Source: an uncultured Bacilli bacterium (GTDB taxonomy: Bacteria > Bacillota_I > Bacilli_A > RF39 > UBA660). Taken from it: a stretch of DNA of 64,000 bases. The stretch lies in NCBI GenBank assembly GCA_910583745.1, contig CAJTZC010000004.1:1-64000 (forward strand). Reading direction: 5' to 3'. Below the pieces are notes generated by a model, which did no database searches, had not been told where the DNA came from, and was given only the letters and a program-made list of their open reading frames with translations. Below, piece by piece: positions 1 to 9,898 of the stretch (position 1 is the stretch's first letter; each line of letters starts with the position of its first letter). A program made the position numbers and the translations under genes.

Positions 1-58
1 TTACTTTGACTTTTTTCAAAAATTTGGTCTCACATCATTTACATTTCTACAAAAATGC

Positions 59-1681
59 TTAATTCATATTTTCTAGTTCTGTCATGATGTTCGGCACTAT
101 CTGTTTCTTTCTGCTGACGACACCTGGAAGATAATATCCTTCGTTCATATCTTCTTTGTTGTACGCTAAAGCGACGATTTTTTCTGCGTTGCTCGAATAA
201 ATAACATAAGAGCCTCCTGCAATGACATCGGTGATGAACAAAGTCATCAGTTTTAGCCCTTTTATCTTGCAAGTCTTGTCGAGAAAACTGATGTACTCTT
301 CTTTTTTAGATAGGACCATCTCATAATCTAGAGTAAGAATTTGTCCAATTCCGAAAAGCATATCATTTGCTTCGAATTCTTTGTAATCGTAGAAAACTAC
401 GTCTTCTACGGAAAGGTCATGTAAGCTAGAGCCAGCTTTTATCATCTCTAAACCGAACTCTTCATAGTTTACACCCGCTATCTTCGCAAGTTCTTCTACA
501 ATCATCTTGTCTGTCTCTGTCGCAGTTGGACTTTTCAGTATTAATGTATCAGAAAGAATTCCTGCGAGCATGATTCCTGCAATATCTTTTGGTATTTCGA
601 CATTTGATTCTTTAAAGAGATGATAAACTATCGAGTTTGTGCTTCCTAAAATCATATTTCGGAATGCAATCGGAGCGGTTGTAGTCAATGTACCTATCGC
701 ATGGTGGTCTATGATTTCTAAGATTTTCGCTTCGTTTAAACCGTCGACACTCTGTTTGACTTCGTTGTGGTCGACCAGAATTACTCTTTTTCTATCGTAA
801 GAATTGACGTCTATCAATCTGAGCATTCCACTGCAGTTTCCAGATTTATCGACAATCGGATAGTTCGTATGTTTCAGTTTATTGCTTATCTCGAAGAAAT
901 CGGTCAAATAGTCGTTTAAATCGAAAGTGACAGGAGTCTCGTTTCTTACTATGGTCTTGATGTAGTTGGATAGACCGATAAGTTTTGACACTTCAAAACT
1001 CAATTTTTCCGTTTGTATGATGTTTACTTTGTTCTTTTTGGCTTCATCGTATTCTACATCAGTTAGCTCTTGGTTTCCAATCAAAATGATGAGCCTGGCT
1101 TTTTTGTTTATACAATAGTCTAACACATGTTTTCTACTTCCGACGATGACTATCGACTCTCTCGAAATGTTCGTTCCTGAAATGAACATCTCACTTGAGA
1201 AGGTTGCAGCCATGATTTGCCCTTTTATCTCATCGTCGAATCTCAGAAGAGCCTTTCCGTCGATTACCTTCAGTATGTTGTCGAAAGACGCATTTAAACT
1301 GTCAAAATCTCCTCTTATCGAGTCGGTTGCAATTTCTTTTAGAGATACATAGCCTGCGAAGTGCTTTTTATCTCTTACGACAGGTAGTCCCGTTATTTCG
1401 TTGTCGACCATGTAAGTATAAGCCTCATAAATAGAGGCGTCTTCGTCCATCATGATGTCTTTTCTAAACGGTACGTCTTTTATTTGGACTTTGACGTCGT
1501 AGAGGATTTTTGGAATTTTTATGCCAAAATAGTCTAACGCAAATTTCGATTCTTTGTTTATTTCATTTAATACTCTCGGCTCTGTCTCTTGTCCGAGTTG
1601 GTTTTTTAGATAAGATAGACTTATGGCTGATGTGACACTGTCGGTGTCGGGATTTTTGTGACCTATTACAAATGTTTTCAT
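59..1681 (-). CDS. ppaC: Manganese-dependent inorganic pyrophosphatase with CBS and DRTGG inserts
   Basis: Family II pyrophosphatase of the DHH superfamily, which hydrolyses cytosolic pyrophosphate to phosphate. The DHH metal motifs are visible: GHKNPDTDS near residue 7, LVDHNE near 300 and IIDHHAIG near 325, with a DHHA2 region at the C-terminus. Between the first motif and the rest lies an insert of about 240 residues with two CBS domains and a DRTGG-like segment, the nucleotide-regulated architecture known from Clostridia and relatives. I start at the second ATG (540 aa) because AGAAGG is six bases upstream of it and directly abuts the first ATG. It is last in a run with uvrB and the SDR gene. 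Confidence 0.93.
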   Translation of the reverse strand: MKTFVIGHKNPDTDSVTSAISLSYLKNQLGQETEPRVLNEINKESKFALDYFGIKIPKILYDVKVQIKDVPFRKDIMMDEDASIYEAYTYMVDNEITGLPVVRDKKHFAGYVSLKEIATDSIRGDFDSLNASFDNILKVIDGKALLRFDDEIKGQIMAATFSSEMFISGTNISRESIVIVGSRKHVLDYCINKKARLIILIGNQELTDVEYDEAKKNKVNIIQTEKLSFEVSKLIGLSNYIKTIVRNETPVTFDLNDYLTDFFEISNKLKHTNYPIVDKSGNCSGMLRLIDVNSYDRKRVILVDHNEVKQSVDGLNEAKILEIIDHHAIGTLTTTAPIAFRNMILGSTNSIVYHLFKESNVEIPKDIAGIMLAGILSDTLILKSPTATETDKMIVEELAKIAGVNYEEFGLEMIKAGSSLHDLSVEDVVFYDYKEFEANDMLFGIGQILTLDYEMVLSKKEEYISFLDKTCKIKGLKLMTLFITDVIAGGSYVIYSSNAEKIVALAYNKEDMNEGYYLPGVVSRKKQIVPNIMTELENMN

Positions 1682-1754
1682 TTGCATCCTTCTTTCTTTC
1701 GCCTTTTCTTTATTAATAGATTATATCAAAAACTCGCCTATATTTAAATCATTT

Positions 1755-2507
1755 TTAGCGAGTTTTACGTTTTTGAATGTTGTATGTTATGCGAAGTAAC
1801 AGTTTTGTAGGAATGAACCTTATTGCAAATAGAGTAAGTTTCATTTTAAAAGTTGGAACAATGATAAGTTTGCCTTTTAGCATTTTGTCAATTCCATATT
1901 TTGCAACGTAGTCTTTGTCTGCACCTTTTATCGTGAATTTCCCTTTGGCTACGCGATTGAAATTCGTATCCACGGGTCCAGGACAAAGTGCACTGATGTG
2001 GACATTCGATTTGCGTCTACGCAGCTCTTCGTATATTCCTTCTGTCAGTTTTAAACAGTAGTTTTTGGTCGCATAATAGGTATCGAGATGAGGACCGGCC
2101 ATAAATCCAGCACTCGAAGCGACGTTTAGTATGTACCCTGCATCTCTTTTAACGAAATCTTGTAAAAAAAGCTTGGTCAAGATATGGACCGCTTTGATAT
2201 TGACATCGATCATCTCGAGCTCACGGTCTAAATCGGTCTTGTCGAAATCGCCAAAAAGTCCGAACCCCGCGTTGTTTATAAAGATGTCAACATTTTCATT
2301 TTTTAACTTTTCATAAAGTTGAAAAACTTCTTCTTCGTAGCGCAGGTCGCATAGTATTATTTTGGCAGAATCTTTAAGTTTCTCTTTTACTTTCTTTAAC
2401 TTTTCTTCATTCGTCGCGACGAGAATGAGATCAAAATCCATGTCGTTTAGATAATAAGCCATGGATTCTCCTATTCCACTTGACGCTCCTGTTATCACAG
2501 CTTTCAT
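1755..2507 (-). CDS. Short-chain dehydrogenase/reductase family protein
   Basis: A 250-residue classical SDR. The nucleotide-binding motif TGASSGIG is at residues 6-13, NNAG follows near residue 80, and the catalytic Ser and YxxxK (YYATK) lie near 130-160. A C-terminal hydrophobic stretch (LTLFAIRFIPTKLLL) suggests a DltE/YqjQ-like SDR with loose membrane association. The substrate cannot be told. The ribosome binding site GAGGG overlaps the uvrB stop region, so it is probably translated from the uvrB transcript. Confidence 0.88.
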   Translation of the reverse strand: MKAVITGASSGIGESMAYYLNDMDFDLILVATNEEKLKKVKEKLKDSAKIILCDLRYEEEVFQLYEKLKNENVDIFINNAGFGLFGDFDKTDLDRELEMIDVNIKAVHILTKLFLQDFVKRDAGYILNVASSAGFMAGPHLDTYYATKNYCLKLTEGIYEELRRRKSNVHISALCPGPVDTNFNRVAKGKFTIKGADKDYVAKYGIDKMLKGKLIIVPTFKMKLTLFAIRFIPTKLLLRITYNIQKRKTR

Positions 2508-2513
2508 TTTTTA

Positions 2514-4460
2514 TCAACCCTCACTTTTTAGTTCGAACAGTATATCGCGGAGTTCGACAGCTCTTTCAAAGTCGAGTTCTTTGGCAGCTTTTTTCATCTC
2601 GTTCTCTATTCGAATCATCACTTCTTTTTTCTCCTGTTTGCTCATCTTAGGTTTTTCTTTTTCTTCTACGGTGTTCGAAATTACTTCTCGAATTTCTTTG
2701 ATAATCGTCTTAGGTGTTATACCGTGTTCTTTGTTGAAATCGTCTTGAATCGTTCTTCTACGTTCTGTTTCTTTTATCGCAAATTCCATCGCTTCTGAAA
2801 TCGTGTCTGCGTACATGATGACGTGGCCATTCTCGTTTCTCGCGGCGCGTCCTATCGTCTGGATTAGACTTCGAGAACTGCGGAGGAAACCTTGTTTGTT
2901 GGCATCCATGATGCAGATGAGACTGACCTCTGGAATGTCTATTCCTTCACGAAGTAAGTTGATACCTACTACACAGTCGTACTTTCCTTCTCGCAAGTCG
3001 TGAATGACTTTTAATCTTTCGAGTGTTTTTACTTCTGTATGCAAGTATGCCACTTTTATTCCGACGCTCATCAGATAATTCGTCAGTTCCTCGGCCATGC
3101 GGATTGTCAACGTCGTAATCAATACTCTCTCGTTTTTCTCCTTGCGAGCATTTATCTCTCCGATAAGATCGTCTATTTGACCTTCCGTCGGCTTTACTTC
3201 AATTGTCGGGTCTAATAGACCAGTCGGTCTTATAATCTGTTCTGTGTATTCGTTGCCGGTCAGTTCAAGTTCGTAATCTCCCGGTGTAGCAGAAACATAG
3301 ATGATGTCGTTTATCTTTTTATCGAATTCTTCAAATTGCAAAGGTCGGTTGTCTACTGCACTCGGCAAGCGAAAACCATAATCGACGAGGGTGTTTTTTC
3401 TCATGCGGTCCCCGTTGTACATTCCTCTCACTTGTGGTATGGTGACGTGCGATTCGTCTATCAACATCAGAAAGTCCTTTGGGAAGTAATCGATGAGCGT
3501 CGTCGGCGTTTCTCCTGGTCCGCGAAGGGCGAGGTGACGTGAGTAGTTTTCTATACCGTGACAAAATCCTGTCTCTTTGAGCATTTCGATGTCGTATTCG
3601 GTTCTCTCGCGCAGTCTTTGCTCTTCTATATATTTTCCATTTTCTTTAAAATAGGCAAGCCTTTCTCTCAACTCTTCTTCGATTCTTTTGATGGTTTCCC
3701 CAAGTTTTTCGGAATCGGTCACATAGTGGCTTGCAGGGGAAATCGTAATCGTCTTTTTGTTTTGAATTATTACTCCTGTAAGAGGATCAAACGTGCTTAT
3801 CTTTTCGACTTCGTCGCCAAAAAGCTCGATTCTTACTCCAGCGCTTCTCTCATTGGCAGGGATTATCTCGATGACATCGCCTTTGGCTCTGAAAGTTCCT
3901 CTGTGGAAATCGATTTCATTTCGTTCGTATGTCATATCGATGAGTTTCGTCAGGAGTTCGTCTCTTTCGATGGTGTCTCCAACGGTGATGATGAGCATAT
4001 GCTTTTTGTAATCTTCGACTTCTCCAATACCATAGATACAGGATACACTCGCGACTACGATAACGTCATCGTAGTTTAAAAGTGAACTCGTCGCCCCGTG
4101 CCTCAGCTCATCTATTTCGTCATTGATGCTCGAATCTTTTTCGATATACGTATCACTCGAAGGAACATAGGCTTCTGGTTGGTAATAGTCATAGTAAGAC
4201 ACAAAATACTCGACATGGTTTTCTGGGAACAATTCTTTGAACTCAGAATACAATTGACCGGCGAGAGTTTTGTTGTGTGCGAGGATAAGCGTAGGCTTGT
4301 TTACTTTTTCGATGATATTTGCCATCGTGAACGTCTTTCCTGTGCCTGTAGCTCCTAAAAGCACTTGTCTTTTTTTTCCTGATTTTATGCCGTCTACGAG
4401 CTCTTTTATAGCTTGTGGTTGATCTCCTGACGGTTTATATTTTGACACTAATTTGAACAT
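2514..4460 (-). CDS. uvrB: Excinuclease ABC subunit B
   Basis: DNA damage-recognition helicase of nucleotide excision repair, working with UvrA and UvrC. The sequence shows the N-terminal KPSGDQPQA motif, Walker A GATGTGKT at residues 36-43, the beta-hairpin YYDYYQPEAY near 95 that inserts behind the lesion, the helicase motifs through QTIGRAARN near 540, and a C-terminal UVR domain (ELDFERAVELRD). The start at MFKLVSKYKPSGD (648 aa) has GGAAAG eight bases upstream; an upstream in-frame ATG would add 13 residues without a good site. No uvrA is adjacent. Confidence 0.97.
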   Translation of the reverse strand: MFKLVSKYKPSGDQPQAIKELVDGIKSGKKRQVLLGATGTGKTFTMANIIEKVNKPTLILAHNKTLAGQLYSEFKELFPENHVEYFVSYYDYYQPEAYVPSSDTYIEKDSSINDEIDELRHGATSSLLNYDDVIVVASVSCIYGIGEVEDYKKHMLIITVGDTIERDELLTKLIDMTYERNEIDFHRGTFRAKGDVIEIIPANERSAGVRIELFGDEVEKISTFDPLTGVIIQNKKTITISPASHYVTDSEKLGETIKRIEEELRERLAYFKENGKYIEEQRLRERTEYDIEMLKETGFCHGIENYSRHLALRGPGETPTTLIDYFPKDFLMLIDESHVTIPQVRGMYNGDRMRKNTLVDYGFRLPSAVDNRPLQFEEFDKKINDIIYVSATPGDYELELTGNEYTEQIIRPTGLLDPTIEVKPTEGQIDDLIGEINARKEKNERVLITTLTIRMAEELTNYLMSVGIKVAYLHTEVKTLERLKVIHDLREGKYDCVVGINLLREGIDIPEVSLICIMDANKQGFLRSSRSLIQTIGRAARNENGHVIMYADTISEAMEFAIKETERRRTIQDDFNKEHGITPKTIIKEIREVISNTVEEKEKPKMSKQEKKEVMIRIENEMKKAAKELDFERAVELRDILFELKSEG

Positions 4461-4657
4461 TTTTGTCACTTTCCTTTCTTTTATTATGATTACTATCAAC
4501 CTAATTATTCGTCCCTAATTCGTCTCCAAAATACATTTTTTATTGGCTAATATATGACTTTGCATAAGTTCCTTTTTTCAGAATTGTTTTAGAATGAATA
4601 TCAGCTTTAAAATCTAACTCTTTTAAAAGTGGAGTTTGTTATAAGACTTTTTCATAT

Positions 4658-4686
4658 TTGACATGTTTGCAGTTATGTGTTATAAT
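4658..4686 (+). promoter_or_regulatory. Fully consensus sigma-A promoter
   Basis: TTGACA (4658-4663), exactly 17 bases, then TATAAT (4681-4686). Both hexamers match consensus. It points rightwards into the 3' end of the convergent DUF3800 gene, and no reading frame follows before a hairpin with a T-run. Confidence 0.8.
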
Positions 4687-4687
4687 G

Positions 4688-5518
4688 CTATTGAACCACT
4701 CCATCCTCGAATGAGGGCAAGGTGGTGCCTTTTTTTTGCCACAATTTTGGATAAATAACTAACCCATATTCATTAGATGAACTCGCTTGCGTATTGTAAA
4801 CATTTTTTAATATTTCCATTATTTTTTCTATATCTTCTAATTTTAACCAAGATGATATTCTTTTAGGCATTTCTTGTTTTTTTAATACATATTTATAGTA
4901 TAAGTTTACAACGTACGAAATAAAATCGCAAACTTGTATAAAATAAGATTCTTTTGAATCTTTCTCAAGGATATCTTCAATCATATTTTTAATTGGACTA
5001 TTATAATAAGTACTATCAAAGTGTGATATTATAGGATTAAAATTCCGTATTGCCCGAGCTGTCTTTTTCATAATCGATATTCTACCTTTGTCCGAGATGA
5101 TTATATACTTCCAACTACTGTCATTTTCTATTCTTTGAATTGTATAAGTTAAGGAATTTTTCAAAACCGGATAATCTTGAGTAGTTATATTTTTCTTATC
5201 TATAACAGTATTAACAACTTTTGCATTTAAAGATGCAATGACATTTGCATAGACCATTATTATTGTGTATCTATCGTTGTTTGATAAATCGTATTGTCTA
5301 TAAGGATCTTTATCTTTAAAAAAATGAGCAGTATGGAATTCCTCTTTAAGTGGAATTCCAAATCTTTCTTTTAAGGATTTGCGAAAGCTTTTTAATTTAT
5401 TATAATTTTCTAGCCAATCAGAATCTTGCATATAGAGCGATGATAATATAAAAGTTTCACTAGAATAGTTAACTGTTCCATCATCTCCTGATTCATCAAA
5501 GTACGCAATTACACTCAT
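4688..5518 (-). CDS. DUF3800 domain-containing protein
   Basis: A 276-residue protein with the DUF3800 hallmark DESGD at residues 8-12 and a later IISDKGR segment, an arrangement with an RNase H-like flavour. DUF3800 genes occur in accessory DNA and near defence or mobile elements, and their activity is mostly unproven. The start has GGAAGTG upstream. The gene is flanked by AT-rich DNA without obvious partners, and its 3' end is overlapped by a convergent candidate small RNA. Confidence 0.8.
   Translation of the reverse strand: MSVIAYFDESGDDGTVNYSSETFILSSLYMQDSDWLENYNKLKSFRKSLKERFGIPLKEEFHTAHFFKDKDPYRQYDLSNNDRYTIIMVYANVIASLNAKVVNTVIDKKNITTQDYPVLKNSLTYTIQRIENDSSWKYIIISDKGRISIMKKTARAIRNFNPIISHFDSTYYNSPIKNMIEDILEKDSKESYFIQVCDFISYVVNLYYKYVLKKQEMPKRISSWLKLEDIEKIMEILKNVYNTQASSSNEYGLVIYPKLWQKKGTTLPSFEDGVVQ
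4693..4738 (+). ncRNA. Candidate 46-nt small RNA antisense to the DUF3800 3' end
   Basis: Transcription from the promoter at 4658-4686 would begin near 4693. The short RNA can fold as ACCAC/GTGGT closing a CCTC-GAAT-GAGG hairpin and ends in eight T residues (4731-4738), which is the form of an intrinsic terminator. It overlaps the last 15 or so codons of the DUF3800 gene on the other strand. Its role is inferred: an antisense regulator of that gene, or a trans-acting RNA. Confidence 0.5.
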
Positions 5519-5750
5519 TTTTTCACTTCCATTCCATATTTATGTTTTCAGGGGTTATTAGGCAATTTAATTGTATCAAATTTTCTAGTAATTTCCTAGA
5601 ATATTTCCATGTAAAAATAAAAACTAAAAGAAAGTTTTTAAATGTATATTTATTATAACGAATGAAAGTCACAAATTTATATTTTTAAAGAAAAATTGAT
5701 TATATTTCGCTTTTTCAACAAATGAAAATAGAGTGCTTTAGATGAACACC

Positions 5751-6281
5751 CTATTTAGTATCACATTTCATTTTTGAGAATGAACATTTTATTGTTTGAT
5801 AATTACCGATGTTGTCAGTGGAACTTAAATAGTATATATTTTCTTCATCAATTTTTTCTATTGCCGCTACCGTTCCAATATTGGTAAAATCCAATTTCTT
5901 TTTATTATACTCGCTATGATTTAATGTGTATTCGTAAAACCCAGCATTTTCATAATGACTAATTGTGTATAATCTATTATTGTAAAATTTAAACGCTGAA
6001 TTGATTTGTAATGTTGTTTGAATTTTATCTAGTAGAATATAATCATCTTTTGAAATCTTGAAAAATAATCCATATTCTTTGACATCAGAATTTTCCTTAG
6101 TAATATCACTTATAATATAATTTAGATTTTGGTAATCTTCGGATATAAAAGAATGAATAATTGTTTCTTTATTACTTATATCATTATTACTATAATGTTC
6201 AAATTTTGAATAATTTTCATTTGAACAACTACATAATATTATAAAAGATACAATTAGCAATAGGATTTTAATTGATTTCAT
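5751..6281 (-). CDS. Putative lipoprotein of unknown function
   Basis: A 176-residue protein with a type II signal peptide: a hydrophobic core and a lipobox ending at Cys19 (LCSC). The mature part is polar and repeatedly predicts beta-strands (YILLDKIQTTLQ, YYLSSTDNIGN), like a beta-propeller or WD-type fragment, but I recognise no family. It stands alone between the DUF3800 gene and an unknown gene. Confidence 0.65.
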   Translation of the reverse strand: MKSIKILLLIVSFIILCSCSNENYSKFEHYSNNDISNKETIIHSFISEDYQNLNYIISDITKENSDVKEYGLFFKISKDDYILLDKIQTTLQINSAFKFYNNRLYTISHYENAGFYEYTLNHSEYNKKKLDFTNIGTVAAIEKIDEENIYYLSSTDNIGNYQTIKCSFSKMKCDTK

Positions 6282-6453
6282 ATTTCCTCACTTGGTTTCC
6301 ATAATAGTATATCATAGACGATATATTAAGTAAATTTTAAGTTAACTTGATTAATTTTTTATCATTTTTTTGTATCAATGAAAGACACAGATTTTTTTAT
6401 AAATTGTGTTAAAACAAAAAGGAGCATATCACTCCATTACATACCTTTTTCTT

Positions 6454-7221
6454 CTATTGTTTATCATTACCGGAACCCGGAGTTATGGTTAAGGGGTGCT
6501 CTGGTCCTATTAGTCCTCTTTTTTGCAATTTTTCAATATACAAGTTATCTTCGTTCTGTGAAACAGTATTCTCTATAAAGGGCAATGCATAAATGTCCAG
6601 TTCCAGTGCTTTTTCTTCTTTAATCCATTCGTTTAGTATCTTAAATCGATTTTCATATAATAAAGGAATCAAATCCATAGCCAAAGAAAGATGTGGATAA
6701 CCGTTTTTTATGATGAATTCGAGAAATTCTTTTACGGCTTTTTCAAAATTTTCATAATCTTCATATCCAAAATGTTGAAGAGATTGTATCTTTTCTTTTG
6801 CTTCTCGAAATAATGCCAGATAGCTATCATTTTCGTAAAGGAAATCTATTCTTTGATTTAAAGGCATTTTCCCAAAAATTTCCATAAAGAATCCTATTAT
6901 ACTGATGTTACCGTTTTCGTATAAAGCGCTAAACTCTTTTCGTGCTTCTTCCGAACGAACCAGGTGTGCGAGCAATAAATCTCTCGGTTGCGCTTTGAGG
7001 CGTATAAGCAAATATGTCTGTATAATTGTTAAACAGTCAATAGTTTCTTTTTGTAACTCGAAATCTTCGATGAATTCAACACATCGAAATACTTCTTGTC
7101 GAATAAAGTCCGCATTTAAACTGTTTATAACGTGTAGAATTACTTTATCGAACTTTTTTCCATTGCCATTTTTTCTAAAAATATGTCTCAACCCCCAGTA
7201 ATCTACTTTTGTTTTGGTCAT
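6454..7221 (-). CDS. Unrecognised cytosolic helical protein
   Basis: A 255-residue protein without signal peptide or membrane segments, largely helical, with many aromatic and acidic residues. I recognise no domain. The ATG at 7221 has AGAGGAA six bases upstream; an upstream in-frame ATG would add 18 residues and lacks a site. No neighbour suggests a role. Confidence 0.6.
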   Translation of the reverse strand: MTKTKVDYWGLRHIFRKNGNGKKFDKVILHVINSLNADFIRQEVFRCVEFIEDFELQKETIDCLTIIQTYLLIRLKAQPRDLLLAHLVRSEEARKEFSALYENGNISIIGFFMEIFGKMPLNQRIDFLYENDSYLALFREAKEKIQSLQHFGYEDYENFEKAVKEFLEFIIKNGYPHLSLAMDLIPLLYENRFKILNEWIKEEKALELDIYALPFIENTVSQNEDNLYIEKLQKRGLIGPEHPLTITPGSGNDKQ

Positions 7222-7508
7222 CAGTGTTCCTCTTTTCTTGAGTGTTATTATAAATGATATAATGGGTTTTGACAAGAAAAAGTCTAATAGTCGCCTTTTT
7301 ATAAAAAATGTATCCTTCTACTTCTTTTATCAATACTTTAAGTTCTTTAAATATAAGTTTTAAATTCAAATACATGGATGGGAACAATCACTGCAATTAC
7401 TGAGTTCTCACTTTTCAATTAATTTTAAGCTATTGGCGCACGTTAATATAGCAGCTTTTTCATCACCTTGTCCAATTTATTACTATCCATCATTTCATGT
7501 AATTTATA

Positions 7509-8071
7509 TTACATCAGTAACTTCTTACAGCCAGCCATTATATATGACGGCATTTGCTCTCCACTTTTAACATCCAATACTACCAAATTTTTCCCATTAA
7601 AGAAAACGATTAATGCATCATTTTCAAAATGTCCTTTGGTTTGGGCAAAAGTTAGCATATAATTTAGAGTAGCTTCTGATGTTATACCTATAATTAAACA
7701 GATAAAACGTCATTTATTTCTAACTTCATTCCTGTCAAAGACTTATCACCATAATGGTCGTATCCTTTAGGAGAATAATCTTTAAATTTACTTTGCAAAG
7801 TTTTTAAATTATTCTTTACTGTTTCCTCTTCTTCTGTAATAGTATTATCTGATAAAGCTAAAAATACTTTCCCTTCTGTATCTACGAGCACTTGAATATC
7901 TCCCTTTGATAACGATTGAACAGCAGTTCTCTTTTCTAAATTATAATCATTTTTAATACTGTTGTTTTCTTTTTGACTATCATCTTTTTCTTGGTAAATA
8001 AAAGTGTCATAAACTATAAAACTGCCCAACTCGATGATTATTAAAGATAATATCATTATGACTATTTTCAA
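7509..8071 (-). pseudogene. Signal-anchored hypothetical protein, probably frameshifted
   Basis: The first frame (7694-8071, 125 aa) has an N-terminal membrane segment, a charged linker and a soluble domain starting near GDIQVLVDTEGKVFLALS. It stops abruptly after INDVLSV. In another frame directly after that stop (about 7699 down to 7509) the DNA stays open for about 60 codons and reads protein-like, with stretches such as FENDALIVFFNGK and NLVVLDVKSGEQ, before a TAA. This looks like the missing C-terminus, so I call one gene disrupted near 7694-7700. The family is not identified. Confidence 0.5.
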
Positions 8072-8281
8072 TTTGTAACCTTTTTTTCCATCCTATTTGT
8101 TCCTTTCTATTATAAAATATAACATATTTTGCATTTAATTAAAAGTTCTTAATTTTTTAATGCTGGTATACCGTCTTTTATCATATCGATTCTTTCTTAG
8201 TATAAAAGTTGTACTAGCACTTTATAAGAGTGCATGTCGTTAAAGAATTTGGATTTACTGGCAAATCTAGTATAGACTGAA

Positions 8282-8315
8282 AAAGAGAACATTTTTTGAC
8301 ATGTATGTTCTCTTT
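8282..8315 (-). terminator. Intrinsic terminator of the ABC transporter operon
   Basis: An 11-bp perfect stem (AAAGAGAACAT at 8282-8292 with ATGTTCTCTTT at 8305-8315), with a T-run on the minus-strand side. It lies 70 bases past the stop of the last operon gene. The 313-base gap (8072-8385) holds nothing else clear except a small GCACT/AGTGC hairpin near 8220. Confidence 0.7.
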
Positions 8316-8385
8316 AAATTATATACAATTGTTATTCCCGAAAAAGAATAATCTACAATATAGAACAGGTACTGTTGGAAATCTA

Positions 8386-9285
8386 CTACATATATAATAT
8401 GGGGAAATTCTTTGTGGCTAGTTCGCTCCAAAGTAATTCTAAATCTAATGTGTAATTGTATTTATAATATTTGGATGCAGAATTGAAGATTCTATCATTT
8501 TTTTCGAATTTATATTTTAACTCTAAAACTTCTGTCTCGATGTTATTTAGTATTTTTGGTGCCTCAAAAGTTTCTCTATTTGTATATAAATAATTTTGTT
8601 TTAAATAGTCGATAAAATTTGATAAATCTTTTGCAATAAAATTCACAATTTCCGTTTTATGTTTTTTATAAAATGTCTTATAATCTTTTTTTAGTGATTG
8701 CATTTGTTTTTCTGAAAAATTATTATATCTTGCATAATAAGTTTCTATATTTTCATATCCTATCGAAAGTAGGTATTTATTATATAATTTTTTCCAGCTT
8801 GATTTTGTTATGACAGGTTTCGAAACATAAAATGTGAAAATTGAATTATCGTATGTATATCTTTCTTTACCATCATCAAAATGTGTAAATACCTTTTCTC
8901 TATTTTCTAATAAAGCTGTATTGAAATTCTCAATAAATTCACAAAGCTCAGAAAACGATTCTTTTATGTTCTCTTGTTCTTCGTAGTATAATAAATAGCT
9001 TAAGCTAGGAATCATATCGCTTTGAGCGAAGTTTTCTATTAAGTCTTTGTATTGCATCTTTTTACTATTATTCATCGATTGAAAATATCTTATTTTAGAA
9101 TATTGTGTATCTAAATTTTTATTGAATGTCAGTAACATCGTATCGCTTGCCATTGAAAATATCTCATAATCTTTGTAATTTTGCATTTCTTCTTTAATAT
9201 ATGATGAAAAGAAAAACGTAAAAATGCTTAGAATTATAACTGCGAGAAGTGATAGAACGACAATTTTTGATTTATCTCGTTTCAT
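8386..9285 (-). CDS. Membrane-anchored protein encoded with an ABC transporter
   Basis: A 299-residue protein with one N-terminal transmembrane segment (about residues 8-30) and a long helical, Tyr- and Lys-rich extracytoplasmic part. I recognise no family. Its start overlaps the end of the ATPase gene by 14 bases, so it is co-translated as the last gene of the operon. An accessory or immunity-like subunit of the transporter is a guess from position only. Confidence 0.65.
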   Translation of the reverse strand: MKRDKSKIVVLSLLAVIILSIFTFFFSSYIKEEMQNYKDYEIFSMASDTMLLTFNKNLDTQYSKIRYFQSMNNSKKMQYKDLIENFAQSDMIPSLSYLLYYEEQENIKESFSELCEFIENFNTALLENREKVFTHFDDGKERYTYDNSIFTFYVSKPVITKSSWKKLYNKYLLSIGYENIETYYARYNNFSEKQMQSLKKDYKTFYKKHKTEIVNFIAKDLSNFIDYLKQNYLYTNRETFEAPKILNNIETEVLELKYKFEKNDRIFNSASKYYKYNYTLDLELLWSELATKNFPILYM

Positions 9286-9898
9286 AAATTAGTTCACCAT
9301 TTTTCATATTATATACTTCGTCACAGAGCTCATTTATGTCCTCTTTGTAATGGCTAGTTAAGATTATCGTTACACCCTCTTCTTTCATTTTCAAAAAGAT
9401 TTGTCTAAAATGAGTTACACTTGTTTCATCGAGGCCGTTAAATGGTTCATCAAGAATTAGAACTTTTGGTTTTTCCATTATTGCTTGAGCAATCTTCAGT
9501 TTTTGTTTCATACCTGTCGAGTAATTTTTGTATTTTGTTTTATTATAAGAATTTAGATTCGCGTATTGCATGATTTCATGAATCTCTTTGTCATTTATTT
9601 GATTTTTTAGTCCTGCTAATAGTTTAAGATTGTTAAAGCCAGTTTCTTCTTCTAAAAATCCCGTATCTATGAGAAAACCAAAATCGTTTTTTAGTTCGAG
9701 AGATGAATCGATTGTAACCGTGCCTTCTGACGGAAAGTAAAGTCCTGCAATAATTTTTAATAAAACGGTCTTTCCTGAACCATTTTTTCCAGTTAAGCCA
9801 ATTATTTTTTGTTTAGGTATTTCCAAGTTAATGTCCTTTAAAACAATTTTGTCATTAAACTTTTTTGATACATTTTTAATGGATATTATATTTTTCAC
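9272..9898 (-). CDS. ABC transporter ATP-binding protein
   Basis: A 208-residue ATPase with Walker A GKNGSGKT (residues 37-44), signature motif STGMKQK near 122, Walker B KVLILDEP near 142 and H-loop TSHY near 178. It lacks the C-terminal extension of longer lantibiotic-exporter ATPases. Its start overlaps the permease stop (ATGA), so the genes are translationally coupled. It is likely to drive export or self-protection through the two membrane proteins encoded upstream. Confidence 0.93.
   Translation of the reverse strand: MKNIISIKNVSKKFNDKIVLKDINLEIPKQKIIGLTGKNGSGKTVLLKIIAGLYFPSEGTVTIDSSLELKNDFGFLIDTGFLEEETGFNNLKLLAGLKNQINDKEIHEIMQYANLNSYNKTKYKNYSTGMKQKLKIAQAIMEKPKVLILDEPFNGLDETSVTHFRQIFLKMKEEGVTIILTSHYKEDINELCDEVYNMKNGELIYETR

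Noticed and set aside
3558..4079. A 173-codon plus-strand frame inside uvrB
   Set aside because: Antisense to a conserved gene, no start signals, Phe-rich shadow composition.
7175..7387. A 70-codon minus-strand frame upstream of the gene at 6454
   Set aside because: It overlaps the N-terminus of a better supported gene, has no ribosome binding site and no recognisable sequence. I see nothing reliable in 7222-7508.
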